DNA from: Pezicula radicicola
Lineage: Eukaryota > Ascomycota > Leotiomycetes > Helotiales > Dermateaceae
Assembly: GCA_003008705.1 (NCBI GenBank)
Contig: PDUO01000034.1
Coordinates: forward strand, 372,001-436,000
Reading direction: 5' to 3'
Length of the DNA stretch: 64,000 nt
Shown in pieces: positions 36,101 through 48,509 of the stretch. Numbering within the stretch: the stretch's first letter is position 1; every line of letters starts with the position of its first letter. The notes beneath the pieces were generated by a model that saw only the letters and a program-made list of their open reading frames with translations, had not been told where the DNA came from and did not search any database. A program made the translations under genes and the position numbers.

Positions 36101-36459
36101 ATAGGATCATATCCCACACACTTTACATTAGCCTTCTCACAAGCAGCACAACTCGGCAAGCGCTGATCACAGCGATTCTTCCTCAACCGACAACGGTTAC
36201 ACGCACTAACATTGCGAAAGCTGCTACTCTGGCTCGTCTTTCCGGTTGCAGACCCAGTCGCAGGCCCGCCATCACCTGTATTCGCCCGGCCAACACTTCC
36301 AGGCTCAACAGCACTCATCACATCTGGTATATCTTCTACGCTGCTTGGTGTACCGGGTATCATCTTGCCGCTCCCTCCAGTGTCCGGGGGACTATGCCGC
36401 GGTCTTTTGTGCGGGTATCCTCCTCCTGCATTGGCGCTACTGGGAGATCGGGGATTCAT
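33102..36459 (-). CDS. Gal4-type Zn2Cys6 transcription factor
   Basis: Three exons (36459-36077, 36001-34093, 34043-33102) join in phase to 1077 aa. A complete zinc cluster lies at about residues 86-113: CNRCRLRKNRCDQRLPSC, AACEKANVKC, then YDPITKREIPR. The 75-nt intron (GTAAGT) follows directly, and SYVFYLEQRVGYLEGIL forms the dimerising coiled coil. The fungal-specific factor domain contains WWCTYSLDRLVSTCVGRPFGI and FPSLLDD. The C-terminal 300 residues begin MDEVDFTILAATSVLGDLIEKCPPAE and end in a Gln/Asn/Ser-rich, finally acidic region that may activate transcription. It is intact and long, and resembles conserved housekeeping-type regulators annotated as Gal4-like; targets cannot be named. 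It is unrelated to the truncated regulator at 25297. Confidence 0.92.
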
Positions 36460-37915
36460 GGTCCTTCTATGCGTATAAAATCGGTATACGTATCAATCGT
36501 CCTCCTTCTAGCACACTCATGTGCCTCCAGCTACTTCCTCTCTCTGCGCCGTTTTGCTTAGATGCGCTGAGGCTGCCGTCTTGGTCGCACACTGGCTTGC
36601 AGCTGTCGGGATGGTACTAGGATGAGCCCTCTCTGTCTCCCAGCTCATATTGGTCTCTCCCCTCCAATGAACCAGTCAGTCAATCGCTGCGCCCCGTGTT
36701 CTTCGTCGTCGTTGTCGTCGTTGTCGCAGCTATAGATTTTCCTTCCTTATCGTCCGCACGTGTTTTTATCTCGAAGTTCCCGATCCGTCCACTCCACTTT
36801 CCGATCATTCGATGTCTGACTCAACAAATCAACTCTGTTTAATACCAAAGGGGAAAATTTTCTTCCCGCATTTACGGTGGTACAATAGAATAACGACACA
36901 AAGCATATCCAAATCTACTTGTGGACGTCTCTTTTCCCAGATCGCGATGCACAAGCGTGGGGACCGAAGAAAGGACCTTACCAACCCAGAGCACCCCCAA
37001 AGCCACGGGATCCCAAGCAAGCCACAGCATAGATAAGAGCTGTGGCCAATAAGAAGATCAGCTTTTGTACTCGTACATGGGATGTGGGGTTCACTTCGCC
37101 ATTTTACTCGATCCCATCGAGTAAGGATTGGAAACTGGAAAGAATCCCGAAAAAAAGAATAATAATATAATCACTTGCTTCTTAAGCACATTGACTTTCT
37201 CATACCCTGGGAATGCATAAGACCTAGGCCTCGAGAATGAACGGAAGGCATATTTGGGGGTTGGTATTGCATACAGCTCGAACGGGAAGGTCGGCGAGCC
37301 ACGAGTTGCCGAGACTGTTATTAGCTGTGAAACTTTGCTTGACATGCCAGCTATTGTATAATGTATAGAAAACAAGGAGAGCGCTGCAAGTTGTTGCGAA
37401 AGTAAAAATAGGTATATCGTGAAGAAAATCCGGACGTAGTTAAAAATCTATATACTTGCTCTCCGATGAAAGAATAGGTAGGCTCTGTCCGACTACCTAA
37501 CAAGATTATCATCAAAACGCCCATGCCCGATGTAAATGCTACTTGTATTAAACCCATTCGCCAAATGCCCTTGCCCAGGTCCAAAGATGAAACGCCCAAA
37601 ATGACTTCCCATTGAAAATAAAATAACTCCAAATGGCCTGTGGTCTCTTTCTGGAGACTGATATTGCTCCATGTCTTTTTTGCCCCCTTCTTTCGCCCAT
37701 GTGATATCCATTCTCTCCCAACTCCCATGTGAAAGCGTTAAACATGTTGGTATCTTTGTAAATGACTGCAAAGGAATAGGACTCGCAGTAGGAAAAATAA
37801 CGTGAGCGCGTTGGCAAATTTCTTTTTTTTTTACAGACGCCGTCTCCGGGAGACATAAGGAAATTCGTTGGAGTCGTTTCTTTCCTCTTTCATATCCTCG
37901 AATTCGAAATGACTT
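36460..37915. other. Intergenic, promoter of the Gal4-type regulator
   Basis: Long upstream region with a (CGT/TGT)-type trinucleotide tract near 36700-36730, then the 3' flank of the second transporter. Overlapping small frames at 37091-37856 show no protein features. Confidence 0.5.
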
Positions 37916-39978
37916 TTATGCTGCTCTGGCAACGATAGCCAAGTCAGCAGTAGCATCCTCGAGATCTTCGGCCGAAGGTTCAAGTTCAGACTCAGGAAGA
38001 CCAAGCTCATTGTCCTGGTCGAATTTCTCGTCCTTGTCCATTCTTCCTCCCTTGTCGGTCATGCGAAGACTGATGAGTGCACCAGCCAACGCAATAATAG
38101 CACTGCACCACCAGGCGAGACCAGAGTAACCAATCTTCATGCCGACAGAGAAGAGGAATCCCGAAACGGTGGGGCCAAATGCCCGCGAGAGAGATGCGGT
38201 GGATGCTGCGACACCATTGATGGTTCCAAGCATTAGGAGGGATGGTGCCGAGTTGGTTAGGAGAATTGCATTTGCTGGGTAGGCCATGGTTGCGAATGTA
38301 CATTTCCAGATGACCACTGCATAAACACCGATCATGCGGAGGTTGTCGGGGAGCAGCACCAGATATGGTGTTGTCAGATACAGAATTGGGTAAGAGATGG
38401 CAATAAGTCTGAAGAGGCCCAAAGCTCCCAGTCTTCGAACAATTATGGGGAATAGGAAGAGAGTAGCAACCATGGAGTAGAGACCTTGAACCGAGAGAAT
38501 AACTCCAATCTGTTTGGTGTCGAGCCCATAGCCACTAACAAACTTGAATGGAAGATGGATTGGCTGAGGAGGTGATGGTGCGCGTGTTGAGAGAAGAGTT
38601 GGTAGCATGGCATCAAAAGTCATGGTGTGGCTGTAAAAATGGGGCATTAGCGACGAGTTCTATCGAGGAACGGCCATATGCATGAGCATGAATCGGGGCA
38701 GAACTTACTAAGCCAAGATGCCATAACCGACAATATTCAAGACGACCTGTCTTGTAAATGGCTTCGTCGTTGCTGGCCTTCCCGCGGCATTAACAATAAA
38801 TGGCGTCGTATCGTTGAGGTTCAATGATTCTTGAGGTTCTAGTGATAGAGTCGAGGGGATTTTTGGAGATCCATTAGCCGTGCGGTATCCGGGAGGTTGC
38901 TCATCTGCCAGTAACCAAACAATCTCCTCGTCAATAGTGGCCTTTTCCACCTTCAACGCCTTCACATCCACACATCTTGAAAATTTAGCTAGGATCCATT
39001 TGCCGGCCTCGAGTCCCGGATCACGTCGATGCTTTTTTTCTGCATGGGTCTCTTCGAGGAATAGAATCCCGATTACTACTCCACAGCACACGATCACGGT
39101 GCAAACGAGATTGGGAAGCAGGTATGGGAATCGTTCCCAGATCGTCCCAGTTTGGAAAATGGAGGGATAGTTGAGGACGGGCCGAGCCAATGCGCCACCG
39201 AGGGTTGGGCCAAGGATTGATCTGAAAAAAGCAAACATTAGTCGCAAGCAAACAGCGAACTTTTTCCCTGCTCAGACGTACCCAAGACACCAAACAAAAG
39301 GCATAATCGTATATGCGCGGGCTGTGTGATTTGTCAATAGCTTGTTACAGTGGGTCGCCGGAATGCGACAGGTCATATTCGACTTACGCTGGTGCTCCTT
39401 CACCGTCACCATCTCGGCCACCGTTGTTTGCAAAACACCAATATTTCTGGAGAAATTGCATTAGCCAAAACCTTCTTTCTTCCCTATTCACCGTACGTAT
39501 GTGAGGGGTTCTTGGCTTTGGGAGGATGGCATACCCGTTCAAAAGACCACCAAGAGCGCGAGCCAGCAATGCTACGGGCAGACTAGGCGCAAATCCAAAA
39601 ATGATCATGCTGAGTGCAGTACCGGCCAGCCCAGTGAGTAGCACCGGCTTTCGACCAACTTTATCGCTCAATTTTCCCCATACGACACCAGAAGAGAATT
39701 CTGCAAAGGCAAAGGCGGACGTGACCATACCGGCGTACACGGATATGGAAGATTCATCTTTCGTGATGTGGAAATCTTGAATCATGAAGTAGACGTAGGG
39801 GAATATGGACATAAATGCAATTGGCTCGCAGATTCGACATAATGCTACACAATGGTCAGTCCTAAATTTATGCCGCTGAATTTCGTGGAGGCTCACCTAG
39901 AATAAACATCTGTCTGGCCGGAAACGATGGTGTTTGCTTCTGCAAACCCATGGTGGGCGCGCTGGTTCTTGACCTCAT
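37916..39978 (-). CDS. MFS transporter (ZIFL/YCR023C-like), one frame break
   Basis: Six exons: 39978-39897, 39844-39535, 39446-39388, 39322-39282, 39221-38709, 38630-37916. MFS signatures are ICEPIAFMSIFPYVYFMI, GKLSDKVGRKPVLLTG (motif A), LLARALGGLLNG followed across an intron by NIGVLQTTVAEM, and SILGPTLGGALARP. A long cytosolic loop follows LFLEETHAEKKHR, then the second six-helix half with MAYPANAILLTNSAPS. The family exports drugs, zinc chelates or organic ions (tetracycline-resistance-like DHA/ZIFL type), usually at the plasma or vacuolar membrane. Exon lengths sum to one base more than a multiple of three: within exon 4, at CCCTTTT near 39300, one extra base separates the IMPF and VWCLG frames. 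All other junctions are in phase, so a single indel or an error is likely. Start is 39978 or 39951. Confidence 0.82.
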
Positions 39979-41260
39979 GGTCCCTTCGTCTCCGTGATAT
40001 GAATTGGCTTCGAAATGCTAGAGTTCTGCAATGGTTGTTGCGTGGAAGTAGTGTGCTCGTAAGGGGAAACTGTCGAGGAATTGATGCTTCAAGTTGCCGA
40101 CCATGTGGTTTCTTATATAGCTCCTGCCTTTTCCTTGCTGTTCCGGGGAACTTGTTTGCCAAGTGTGATTGCGCAGACGGGCAAGTGCGGTGCAGTTGCA
40201 GTTGCAGTAAGTGAGACGTGCAGCTTCCTTCTGTATGCAGTTGGGAGGCAGTTGGTGTTGCTGTTGCTGTTGAGGGATGATAACGCTGGAAGATGGGTAT
40301 AGAATTGGAGGAGTGCAGGGCCGAAAAAAGTAAGGAAGAGAGGAGATGAAGAGGTTAATAAACTTGGAGGATCGCCGAAAAGGAGAAGTGATGGGCCGCA
40401 AAGGCAAATGAGGCACTCCAAGTATTTTAGTTGACCGCCAGGGTCCCGAGCATCGGGTAGTAGCGGTCGCGTAGATTAATATCTGATTCTTAATGGGCGG
40501 TGACGAGGGTTTGGTGTGACTATATTACAACAGTACCAGGCGAACGGAGACGGGGAGACTCGTGTTCATACTATATTGTACGAGTAGCAATCAGAATCTA
40601 CTGGCAGACTACTGGCACAGCGAGTGAGCAAGTAAAACTAAGCACCGCAAAGCGAGCGCAGCCCAAAGCAAAGCAAAGTAAAGCAAAGCATACCATAGCC
40701 AAACGCTCCTGAGCAGTCCCAGTCCTTCGCTAATAGATGCCAAGCGCTCAGAAAAATAGGTGAGTACTTTCCACCGCGACTGGATGGTACCTATCATGGG
40801 CAGGGCCTGCTTGGAAAGCTGCCGTTGTATCAGACGGTGCCCCCGGGTTACGGAGCCAAATGCCGTTGAGCAGTTAAGCAGCAGGCGTAATTATTGCGCC
40901 CAGCGCCCAGCCCAGGAGAAGAGCAGGAGCAGGGCAGCAGGGCAGAAAGAGGGGATCAGGATCAGGATAGAGGATTAGCAGGATCAGGGGGGGCCGGACA
41001 GGGTGAACATCAATTGGGATTGTTTGCAGGCAATGCACATGGCCCTGTACCCTGCAACACATTTCCCTGGGTCAATTGGGTGAGCCAGCATCTCAGCACG
41101 GACCTAAAAGGCCTACAAATCCTGTCCTCTTGTCCAGATGTCCATGGCTACAGGGGCCCCCAGGGGGCCAGGGGTTAGAGGCGGTGTGTGGAGTGGAGTG
41201 GAGTGCAGGTCTGTCTGTCAACGATCAAGCAAACTTGGGCGCTCACCGACGTCGTTTTTC

Positions 41261-41302
41261 GCTCACGCTCATGCTCATGCTCATGCTCATGCTCATGCTC
41301 AT
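41261..41302. repeat. Hexanucleotide GCTCAT tract
   Basis: Six perfect copies of GCTCAT preceded by one GCTCAC. Simple tandem repeat. Confidence 0.95.
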
Positions 41303-42852
41303 GCCAAAGTGTTAGGTTGGCATCTGTCTGTTTGTCTGTGCCTCGGTTGCACAGTGCAGTAGTGGTCATGTTCCTTAAATAATAAGGCTGTCGTGTCAAC
41401 CAGCCAGCATGTAGAGGATGACGGGGTTGCTGCCGACTTGCAGTGCAGTGCCTTTGGTGCCTGTGGATTGGACTGATCCCCCCCACGGCAACATGCACTG
41501 AGATAATGAGATTTGGTCGACACGATGGCTCGCCTGGCTAAGATGATCAGAAAACGCAATCCTTGACGGCCACGTTGTACTCTCCTTAGTCCACATTTAC
41601 CATTCGGAAACTACATCCTCGTATGGCTTGGAGCCTTGCGATGTGGTGTGCTGTCTGTCGAGTGCACTTCCTTGATCCCCGACCAGCAATCCTGTACCTA
41701 GCGGTTGGCTATCATAGCGCCTACTTGACAAGCCGCGAAGTGCTTTTTAGGTCGCAGCGCAAAGCCAACCGCCATTCCGGCAATTCCAGTTTACTTTTCC
41801 TTAGTGCGAAGTAGGTCCCTTACCTGGAACTTTGATAGCGAACTCCAATTTGCCCTGTCGTCGGCTTGTCGTTGCCGATGAGCTGTTTACAGGGCCCAGC
41901 ACCAGATGACGATGACAACCTTGTACAGCCAAGTAGTGATAATTGCATGTTGTTGAAGATCAGCCCAGGGCTGCGTTGCATTCTCTCGTTCTGTCAGTTA
42001 CGACTTCTCACATACTTAATTAACACCTACACCCAAGCGTCACCGTCGCCATGGCCGTAACCTCCCAGCCCACCGTCCCCGACCCCCAGAGAAAAGTCAA
42101 TGGTACGAAAAAAAAAGGGTGAAATTGAGGATGCTTTTTCTGAAAAGTCAAAACTCGCACAGGGCAGCGCAGCGCTCCACAGGGGAGTCCCAAGATACGG
42201 CTGGGATACCCTTGCGAATTCGGGGGTAAGAACCCAAGACCCAGACAACCGGTCCTGCCATGCTCGTCGTCTAACTGAAATCGGCAAGCTCACGCTGATG
42301 CGAGCTGCGAAGATCATTCAAGGGAAGTTAGCTGAGTCAAGTGACCTGATGTTGACGTTTTGGTGAGCTATGACTTCTCTGAGCCTTTTCGAAGAGAAAG
42401 AAGACTTTGGGCTGTGATACCACAGATACTGATGAGATTCGAGGCTCGAGTGGTACACAACCCATCAATCCATTGCGGCGGAGTACTCGGTGTGTGACGC
42501 TGACAGTCAGTCCTACATTGCAGAATAATTGTTCCCGATGTTCAGCGACAACCAGCACACATGTGTCTAATGCGGATAGGTTGCCGACAACGTCGTCCTT
42601 GTGTTCAAGATGACAATTACTGAACTGAAAAGTGCTGGAGTTTGTCAAATTGTGTAGGCACAAGCGCAGGCATTATTGCTGTTCAGGTACTTCCGTACGG
42701 TATGGTATGTGCTTTTTTGCCTTTGCGCGGCGAAAAAAACGAAAGGGGAGGTCAGGAGACCACTGTTGGGGGCAGCAGGCATGGACGGCCTGGGCACCGA
42801 GTGTTATTTTCATTTTGGAGAGGCCGATAGCACAAACAATGATGACGGAAAT

Positions 42853-42879
42853 AACGAAAACAACGAAAACAACGAAAAC
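42853..42879. repeat. AACGAAAAC x3
   Basis: Three tandem copies of a 9-bp unit. Confidence 0.85.
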
Positions 42880-43397
42880 GGTGCAGTGAAGTCAGGCAGT
42901 GGCACGAGAAGGATGAAGCTAGATGTGGATAATAATATGCTTGCTTATTAATCTTCAGCCCCAGCCTGGTACGCCTCGACAGTATCTGTACTGTAGGTAG
43001 CCGTCCTGGTAGTACCCAACCTGACGATTGACCGAGTCCCCGAACCACAACCGTTGGACCAAAAGACCATACCGCGGAACCGGGTCGACAGACGACGATC
43101 CGCGAGGGCGTTTAGACATTTCCACGAGGCGGCATGTTTCAGACCGCCAATTATTTCGTAATGAGTAATTGCTGAAGATGTTCTGAGGAACGCTAAGTGC
43201 TTCCGGTAGGTACTGTACGAAAAGGTACTGTCTGTACGAAGTGCTTGTGTTGTGGTCTGTCGAGTAGGTAGCGTCCGAGACGCCACAACCAACGGCTCCC
43301 CTGGGGCCGCGTCGTGTCAGAAATGGGAGGCTTCAGCTGAAGAAGTTCCCCATGCTGCAGAAGGAACAGTGAGTGGGGTGCCCGCATGAACAGGGCC

Positions 43398-43530
43398 CTA
43401 CGAAAAAAGGGAGAAAAAAAAGAAAAAGAAAAAGAAAAGGAAAAGGGAACAAGAAAAGAGAACAAAGAAAAGAAAAGAAAACAAAACGATCATGGATAAT
43501 GATAATGGTAATGATAATGATAATGAAAAA
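43398..43530. repeat. Polypurine and GATAAT tract
   Basis: Long A/G-only-like tract of GAAAA units, then GATAATG(G/A)TAATGATAATGA-like tandem copies. Low-complexity DNA. Confidence 0.85.
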
Positions 43531-44493
43531 TAGTAAAATATTCAATATTAACCTTTATTACTTTTCGTACCTTTTCGTACCGCAGCGACTACTGTCCTGT
43601 ACAGTAAGTACTACTTTCGACTTTCTACGCCCCGGAGTGATGCTAATTGGTTCTTCTCCCTAGCTAGTAGGTACACGGTAGGGCCGCCAAGGCTCAAGCG
43701 ATCTGTTCAGGATCATCGCAAAATCTCGCGGAACAGATGAAAATTGTGCCGCCCGGGGAAGCCATTGGCGCTTCCACGCGCTCGAGCCTTACGACACCTC
43801 CGTCGCGTTTTGTTGCAGTCCTCCAAGACTACTCCTAGGAAGGTAAAAACACCCAACTACCGCAACGAACACCCCTCGAACGTCTCATTGGCATGGAAGC
43901 ATGTTCGTTGCCTGGTCCCTGAGATCCGGGTTGCCCTGTTCTGTGACCTCTGTCTCCGATCTTCTCGGCCTCTTATCCAGGTCGCATAAGGTGCACGACA
44001 TCCAACGGCCATCTTCTTGAAACGCCGTTTTAAGTTTGTGAGGTTAGTTCTCTGATGATTTGCGACAGGGCAATTCCTTTTTCTCGTTGGCTCTTGTTTG
44101 AAAGTCGTCTATCCGCGTACGCTTTTTCGCGACTCCATCCATCCCCCCTACAGCTGTGCGTTGTTACACTGCCTCGAAAGAACTCGAAGCGCCCGCAAAC
44201 GGGACATCATCGTCTTCAGACCTTGTGCCGTCCAGTTGCTGCATTTTTCTGGTCCCCATCCGGGGCAGGCTGAAGGTCATTCCCGGCTGGCCAATGCTGT
44301 TCTTCAACCAACTTCCATAGTGTCACATTTTCGTAACCGCCATGCTGGGAACTGACTGTACAGTACTGTGTTTGGGAGATCCCACCACTCTCCTTCGTCC
44401 TACTGTATTTGGTTGTAAATCTTCCTGATGCGCGACGATGCTCGAACATTATAACTCAGTCAGGCTCAAATTACGGGGTACAGAGTATAAAGG

Positions 44494-44524
44494 GCCAATA
44501 ACCAATAACTAATAACCAATAACT
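44494..44524. repeat. CCAATAACTAATAA-type tract
   Basis: Tandem AATAACCAATAACT units; low complexity. Confidence 0.75.
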
Positions 44525-47069
44525 CGTCCACCTCAGCATGTCGGCAACAGCTATGCTTTCTTTACCTGCTGTACTACCTAAGCCAAGACAGCAATAACCT
44601 TTTTGGCTATGCGAGAGTTAAATGAGGCATCTGTAGCATCCAGCTCTCTCCAGGCTGTATCAATAATAGGTAATGACAGTAGTACCATTGACTCGGTGAT
44701 ATTCTCTGTACTGCACTGTCAAGGATGGATCGGGGAGTGATCATGAGATCATAAATAATGATCTCAGTCATGAGCAGTTATTACTCCGTCCTCCATACAC
44801 CTCCATACCTCCATACAGTCCCAAAATTTGCAGCTGTAGGTACCCACGCACAACGAAGGTACCGTGTGGCGATTTCCGGGGAAACCGGTACAGGAGCCGT
44901 GGTTGGTCCGTAGGTAGTTGGTACCAGAACATACTTAGCGGTACCATCAAGCTCGTTACCAAACGTTTAGCTGGTCTGCGGAGCTTCTCTGCGGGCTATT
45001 CGTACGGGGAACGGAAGATGAGGGACCCCACTTTGCCCTATCGTCCTTTCATGGACTTCACTCGTGGTTACTTTAGTGTTTAGGATACATCAAGATACAG
45101 TATTCTGATCGCGGAAGTTCCCCCATTGATGGGATTTCTCGGGCTGCGCTACTGTAGATCGCAAAGGCATCTCAGTCCACGCCGCTCTTATCCCAACTCT
45201 GTCCTGCAAAGTACGCAGCGCAGTTGCTGGTAGCACAAGACTTGCTCATCTAGATCCAATTTTGTGACTGACAGCTACGTGCGGGAAGCGATGGCCAAGC
45301 ATGTGCATATGCACCGAAGGGCCGAAGAAAGCCGTTCAAAAACGTCTGATAACCTTGTCATTATGAGGTTGTATTCCCGCCATCTCCAAAGGATGATGTC
45401 TAAGTGGGGGTCACCTCGACATGCAATTTTGAACAACGCACCTGTGCGACATTGGGCATTGGAGATCATGGGTGGGCTCTGCAGATTCTTGTCAAATGCC
45501 AAGATCTGCGTTGAACGGTTGTGGCGCCTTGTGGCGCCCGTCAATCTTGCTTGCACCATCTCCTGCCTCTCGTACAGTAGGTATTTTTGCTGTCATATGC
45601 GAGTTGCCAGAATAAATGAGGGACACTTTTCCATAATGCCTTGCGGCTGCAAGAATAGACTGATCAAACTCAGGACGAGAGCGTTAGATGCAAGGACCCA
45701 TATGCAGTGAGCGGGAGCATCCGAAATCCACACCAGGCGTTGGTTGTGACGCAAGAACTGTACAACAAGCCAGCCTTGCCTCGAGAGCTGTCCGAGTCTT
45801 CGTCGAGTCCGAGAATCTTCCGAGTCTACCTCTAGGTTCTACAGTAACAAACCACCTTGGGCCGTCATACAGTAATACATCATCAGTGGCATTCAACCGA
45901 TTTGCAACCGACTTGCCAGGCAAAGACTGGTTTCGGGTGTATGGAGACAGCTCCCATAAAGGCTGTGTGGTGACACATGTTGGAGTGCTTACTGGACTAC
46001 AGGAACAAAGTATATTTTCCGGGGTAACAAGCCAATAGGTAACGAGCCGGCAGTAGACGTTTTGCTGAGTAGTGAGGGAGTATCGAGTAGTGTTGAACCC
46101 TACACCGCCATCATGAAGCGGTGACGACCTATACGAAGCGTTTGTATCAGTCAGATGACTGACTGACCAGATCAGCTCCTCCACACATCATCCAACCTAT
46201 CCCAGCAAAACAAGGTTGCACGTTAATAGCAGAGCTAGTGACAGCAATCGCGACACGTCACGGTTTACAAGATCGAACAAAAGCGTATCTGAAATTAAAC
46301 CCATGGAGAAAACAGTCCTTCTATGCTCCAAAACTGTTCGAAGTCATCACTACGTCTTTGGTTGTGTAGCACAAGGCCTCCATTGGCTTGGCGCAGTCTG
46401 AATACCTTCAAAGGTACCATCAGAAACTCCAAGGCTCGCTTTGCCTCGGTTGTCACTCACTTGCGCTCTCTTGTGTGTTATGAGTATCACCCATGACATG
46501 GTATCTTCAGCAATCCGTGGGGGGACAACCTAAACAGGAGTTCCGTTAAGGTCAAAGCCTAAATGAACGTCGGCATGTTGGCAAAGCTCAATCCCACTTT
46601 CGGGAACTTCACCTCTCAATTTTTGACAGGAGAATGTGTCACTCAGATGGGTGAAGTCCATGGACAGCCTTGCTTCCGATTGTGCAATGTGGAACTTATG
46701 TTGGCTGTTTGTTCTTGTGACGTCCCTAAGACAAAGGGCAAAATATAACGTTATTAAAAGAAGCTTTCCAGAGCTGCTAAGCAAGGGTAGAAAAGTTATG
46801 CGCAAATCTCTCTGGCTCCTTGACCAAGCGGTGTATATCAGATTGTCAACGCAATGTGTAAAAAATTTGCAATTTATCGACGCCATAATCTCAAAGAAGT
46901 TGTTTGATGAAAGAAACCACGCGAGTGAGTCAGTCGACCAGTTCTCTTTAATCTCTAACTTGAGCCGGTTGCTTGAAAAGTTTCAGAGTAACTCCAATCT
47001 GATATAGTCATGAACCAAGTACGTCATTGCTGTGTGCCGTTCATAATAACGAAGCAGTTCCATTTTCCG

Positions 47070-47670
47070 CTAGACTCTCGTGTGCAAGCGAGGGCAGTTT
47101 GGAATTCTGCATTCTTTCCTCGCTTGTATGCGGCCGTACCAGTCAAGACACCCTATGTCTCCTCTTCTGAGATGATAACCACAGTGATGTTCATACCATT
47201 GTGTGAGAGTCATTGGATCGCACCTCTGGCCATGGCGTTCAAAGCAGATCCAGCAACCGTATAGCTGCGGGCCGAAGGGATTAAAGGAAACCGTATCCAT
47301 ATGACTCTCGAATTGGTAGCGGGGGGCAGTTGGTGGGTAGTAAATTGGCACGTCCTTGCTAAGTGTGTGCCTTTCCCAGTCGCGGATGGGTAACTTGTAG
47401 GCAATCACCATGCCGCATTCACTACAAGGGTGTGCGAGGGCATACTCTGGCATGCCACCAGGTCCTCCAGGACCGTTTCTCTGTCGTTCATACCATGCGC
47501 CTCGACAAACCCCAGGGTTTTCGTTGAGGTAAGGAACTGAAGGGCCAGCTTTGAAGACATCAGTTGCGATCCAGAGCGAAGTCGTTAAACATACCTCCGG
47601 GGACCGAGGGCGCCGAGGGAGGGACTGAGGTATCAGGCTGACTACCGCTGCTACTTCCAGCCGTCGACAT
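47070..47670 (-). CDS. Small Cys/His-rich hypothetical protein
   Basis: Two exons (47670-47595 and 47548-47070; 46-nt intron GTATGT...AAAG) give 184 aa. A Ser/Pro-rich start, MSTAGSSSGSQPDTS, is followed by GVCRGAWYERQRNGPGG. The core is rich in paired Cys and His: CSECGMVIAY, YGCWICFERHGQRC, HHCGYHLRRGD, and CRIPNCPRLH at the end. The spacing suggests two or three small zinc-binding sites, but I do not recognise the family. No signal peptide or membrane segment is seen. The clean intron, full phase and domain-like Cys pattern make a real gene likely. Confidence 0.65.
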
Positions 47671-47771
47671 GTTGAATAGTAAAACGCAAAGCGTGACTAG
47701 AGCTTCAAGAGAAGAAGCAGTTGCAAGATATGTTCAAGAGTAGGATGTTTGTGCGGTCAAGCCTGAAGGAT

Positions 47772-48235
47772 TTATTTGACTTCTTTTGCGCAAAAGCTCG
47801 ACAATGCAGTGGCATTACTTGTAGCCTCATTCATCGACAGGTCGTCAAGAATGCGGTCGTGTAGGGTTGCGATAAGATACAACTGGTTGACACCCAACAA
47901 TGGACAACTCAAGCAGGTGCGCCAGGTGTCTCGAGTCCAGCCACAAGCCGTATGATGCAGACTCATCTGCTTGCACGAGTAGAAGACTTTCCACTATGAC
48001 AAAGCCATCGAATTGACGGGTCGCAGATCAATAGGCTCACCAATGGCCGAGATTGAGAAATTTCACAGAACTGGAAGGTGAATATTCTATAGGACGAACG
48101 AGAACCGAATGGGGTGACCTTCACAGGCTCACACAGCCCTGATTGCATCGTAAGGTATATACACCAAATGTCTATGCCAGCAGGGACAGCAACAGTTTCT
48201 CGCAAATCACCACAACGAGTGTGTGGTTGGGTCAC
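47772..48235 (-). CDS. Possible two-exon hypothetical gene
   Basis: Two frames (about 48235-48041 and 47988-47772) can be joined in phase 0 by an intron starting GTGAGC and ending CATAG, giving a Cys-containing product of about 135 aa. No ATG start was found (a GTG begins the open stretch), and no family is recognised. It may be an exon of a larger gene or chance. Weak call. Confidence 0.22.
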
Positions 48236-48509
48236 GATGATTCGATGCTTTGGTACTGTAAGATTAAGATTTTATATCGATGGAAGGTGGCGCTTCGTTG
48301 CCTCAAGTCTCGAAAGCGGCGGAAAAGTGGTTCATTGGGACCCGAAGCGGCAAGCAAGGCTGAAAGGAGGGGCAACCAGGCTCCACGCCACATCTGAGTC
48401 TTTCCGTCCATTGCCCACAACCTTTGTGCTTCTGCCTGACACATAAATCCTTTACAGGTCTCTATCATCACATTTCTGCCTTTTACCCCTTCGGAAACCT
48501 ATCTTCATC

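Larger units (their letters stand above)
39979..47069. other. Seven-kilobase gene-free spacer with simple repeats
   Basis: Unlike other spacers here it is not strongly AT-rich. It contains short tandem tracts (listed separately), polypurine runs and many palindromic GTAC/CTGTAC words, for example near 42985, 43207, 43596, 44356 and 45573. Numerous small frames exist on both strands, but none shows domains, codon-like conservation, membrane or signal features, or splice sites that join into a recognisable protein. A 5' leader of the transporter may lie at 39980-40440. An unannotated long non-coding RNA or fast-evolving gene cannot be excluded. Confidence 0.5.

Noticed and set aside
42051..42120. 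Possible first exon starting MAVTSQPTVPDPQ
   Set aside because: Good start context but no acceptable donor or downstream exon found.
45684..46184. 166-codon minus-strand open frame
   Set aside because: No domain, no conserved-looking blocks and an equally long plus-strand frame across the same bases.
46530..47007. Overlapping long frames on both strands
   Set aside because: Neither strand shows motifs or introns; codon content looks random.
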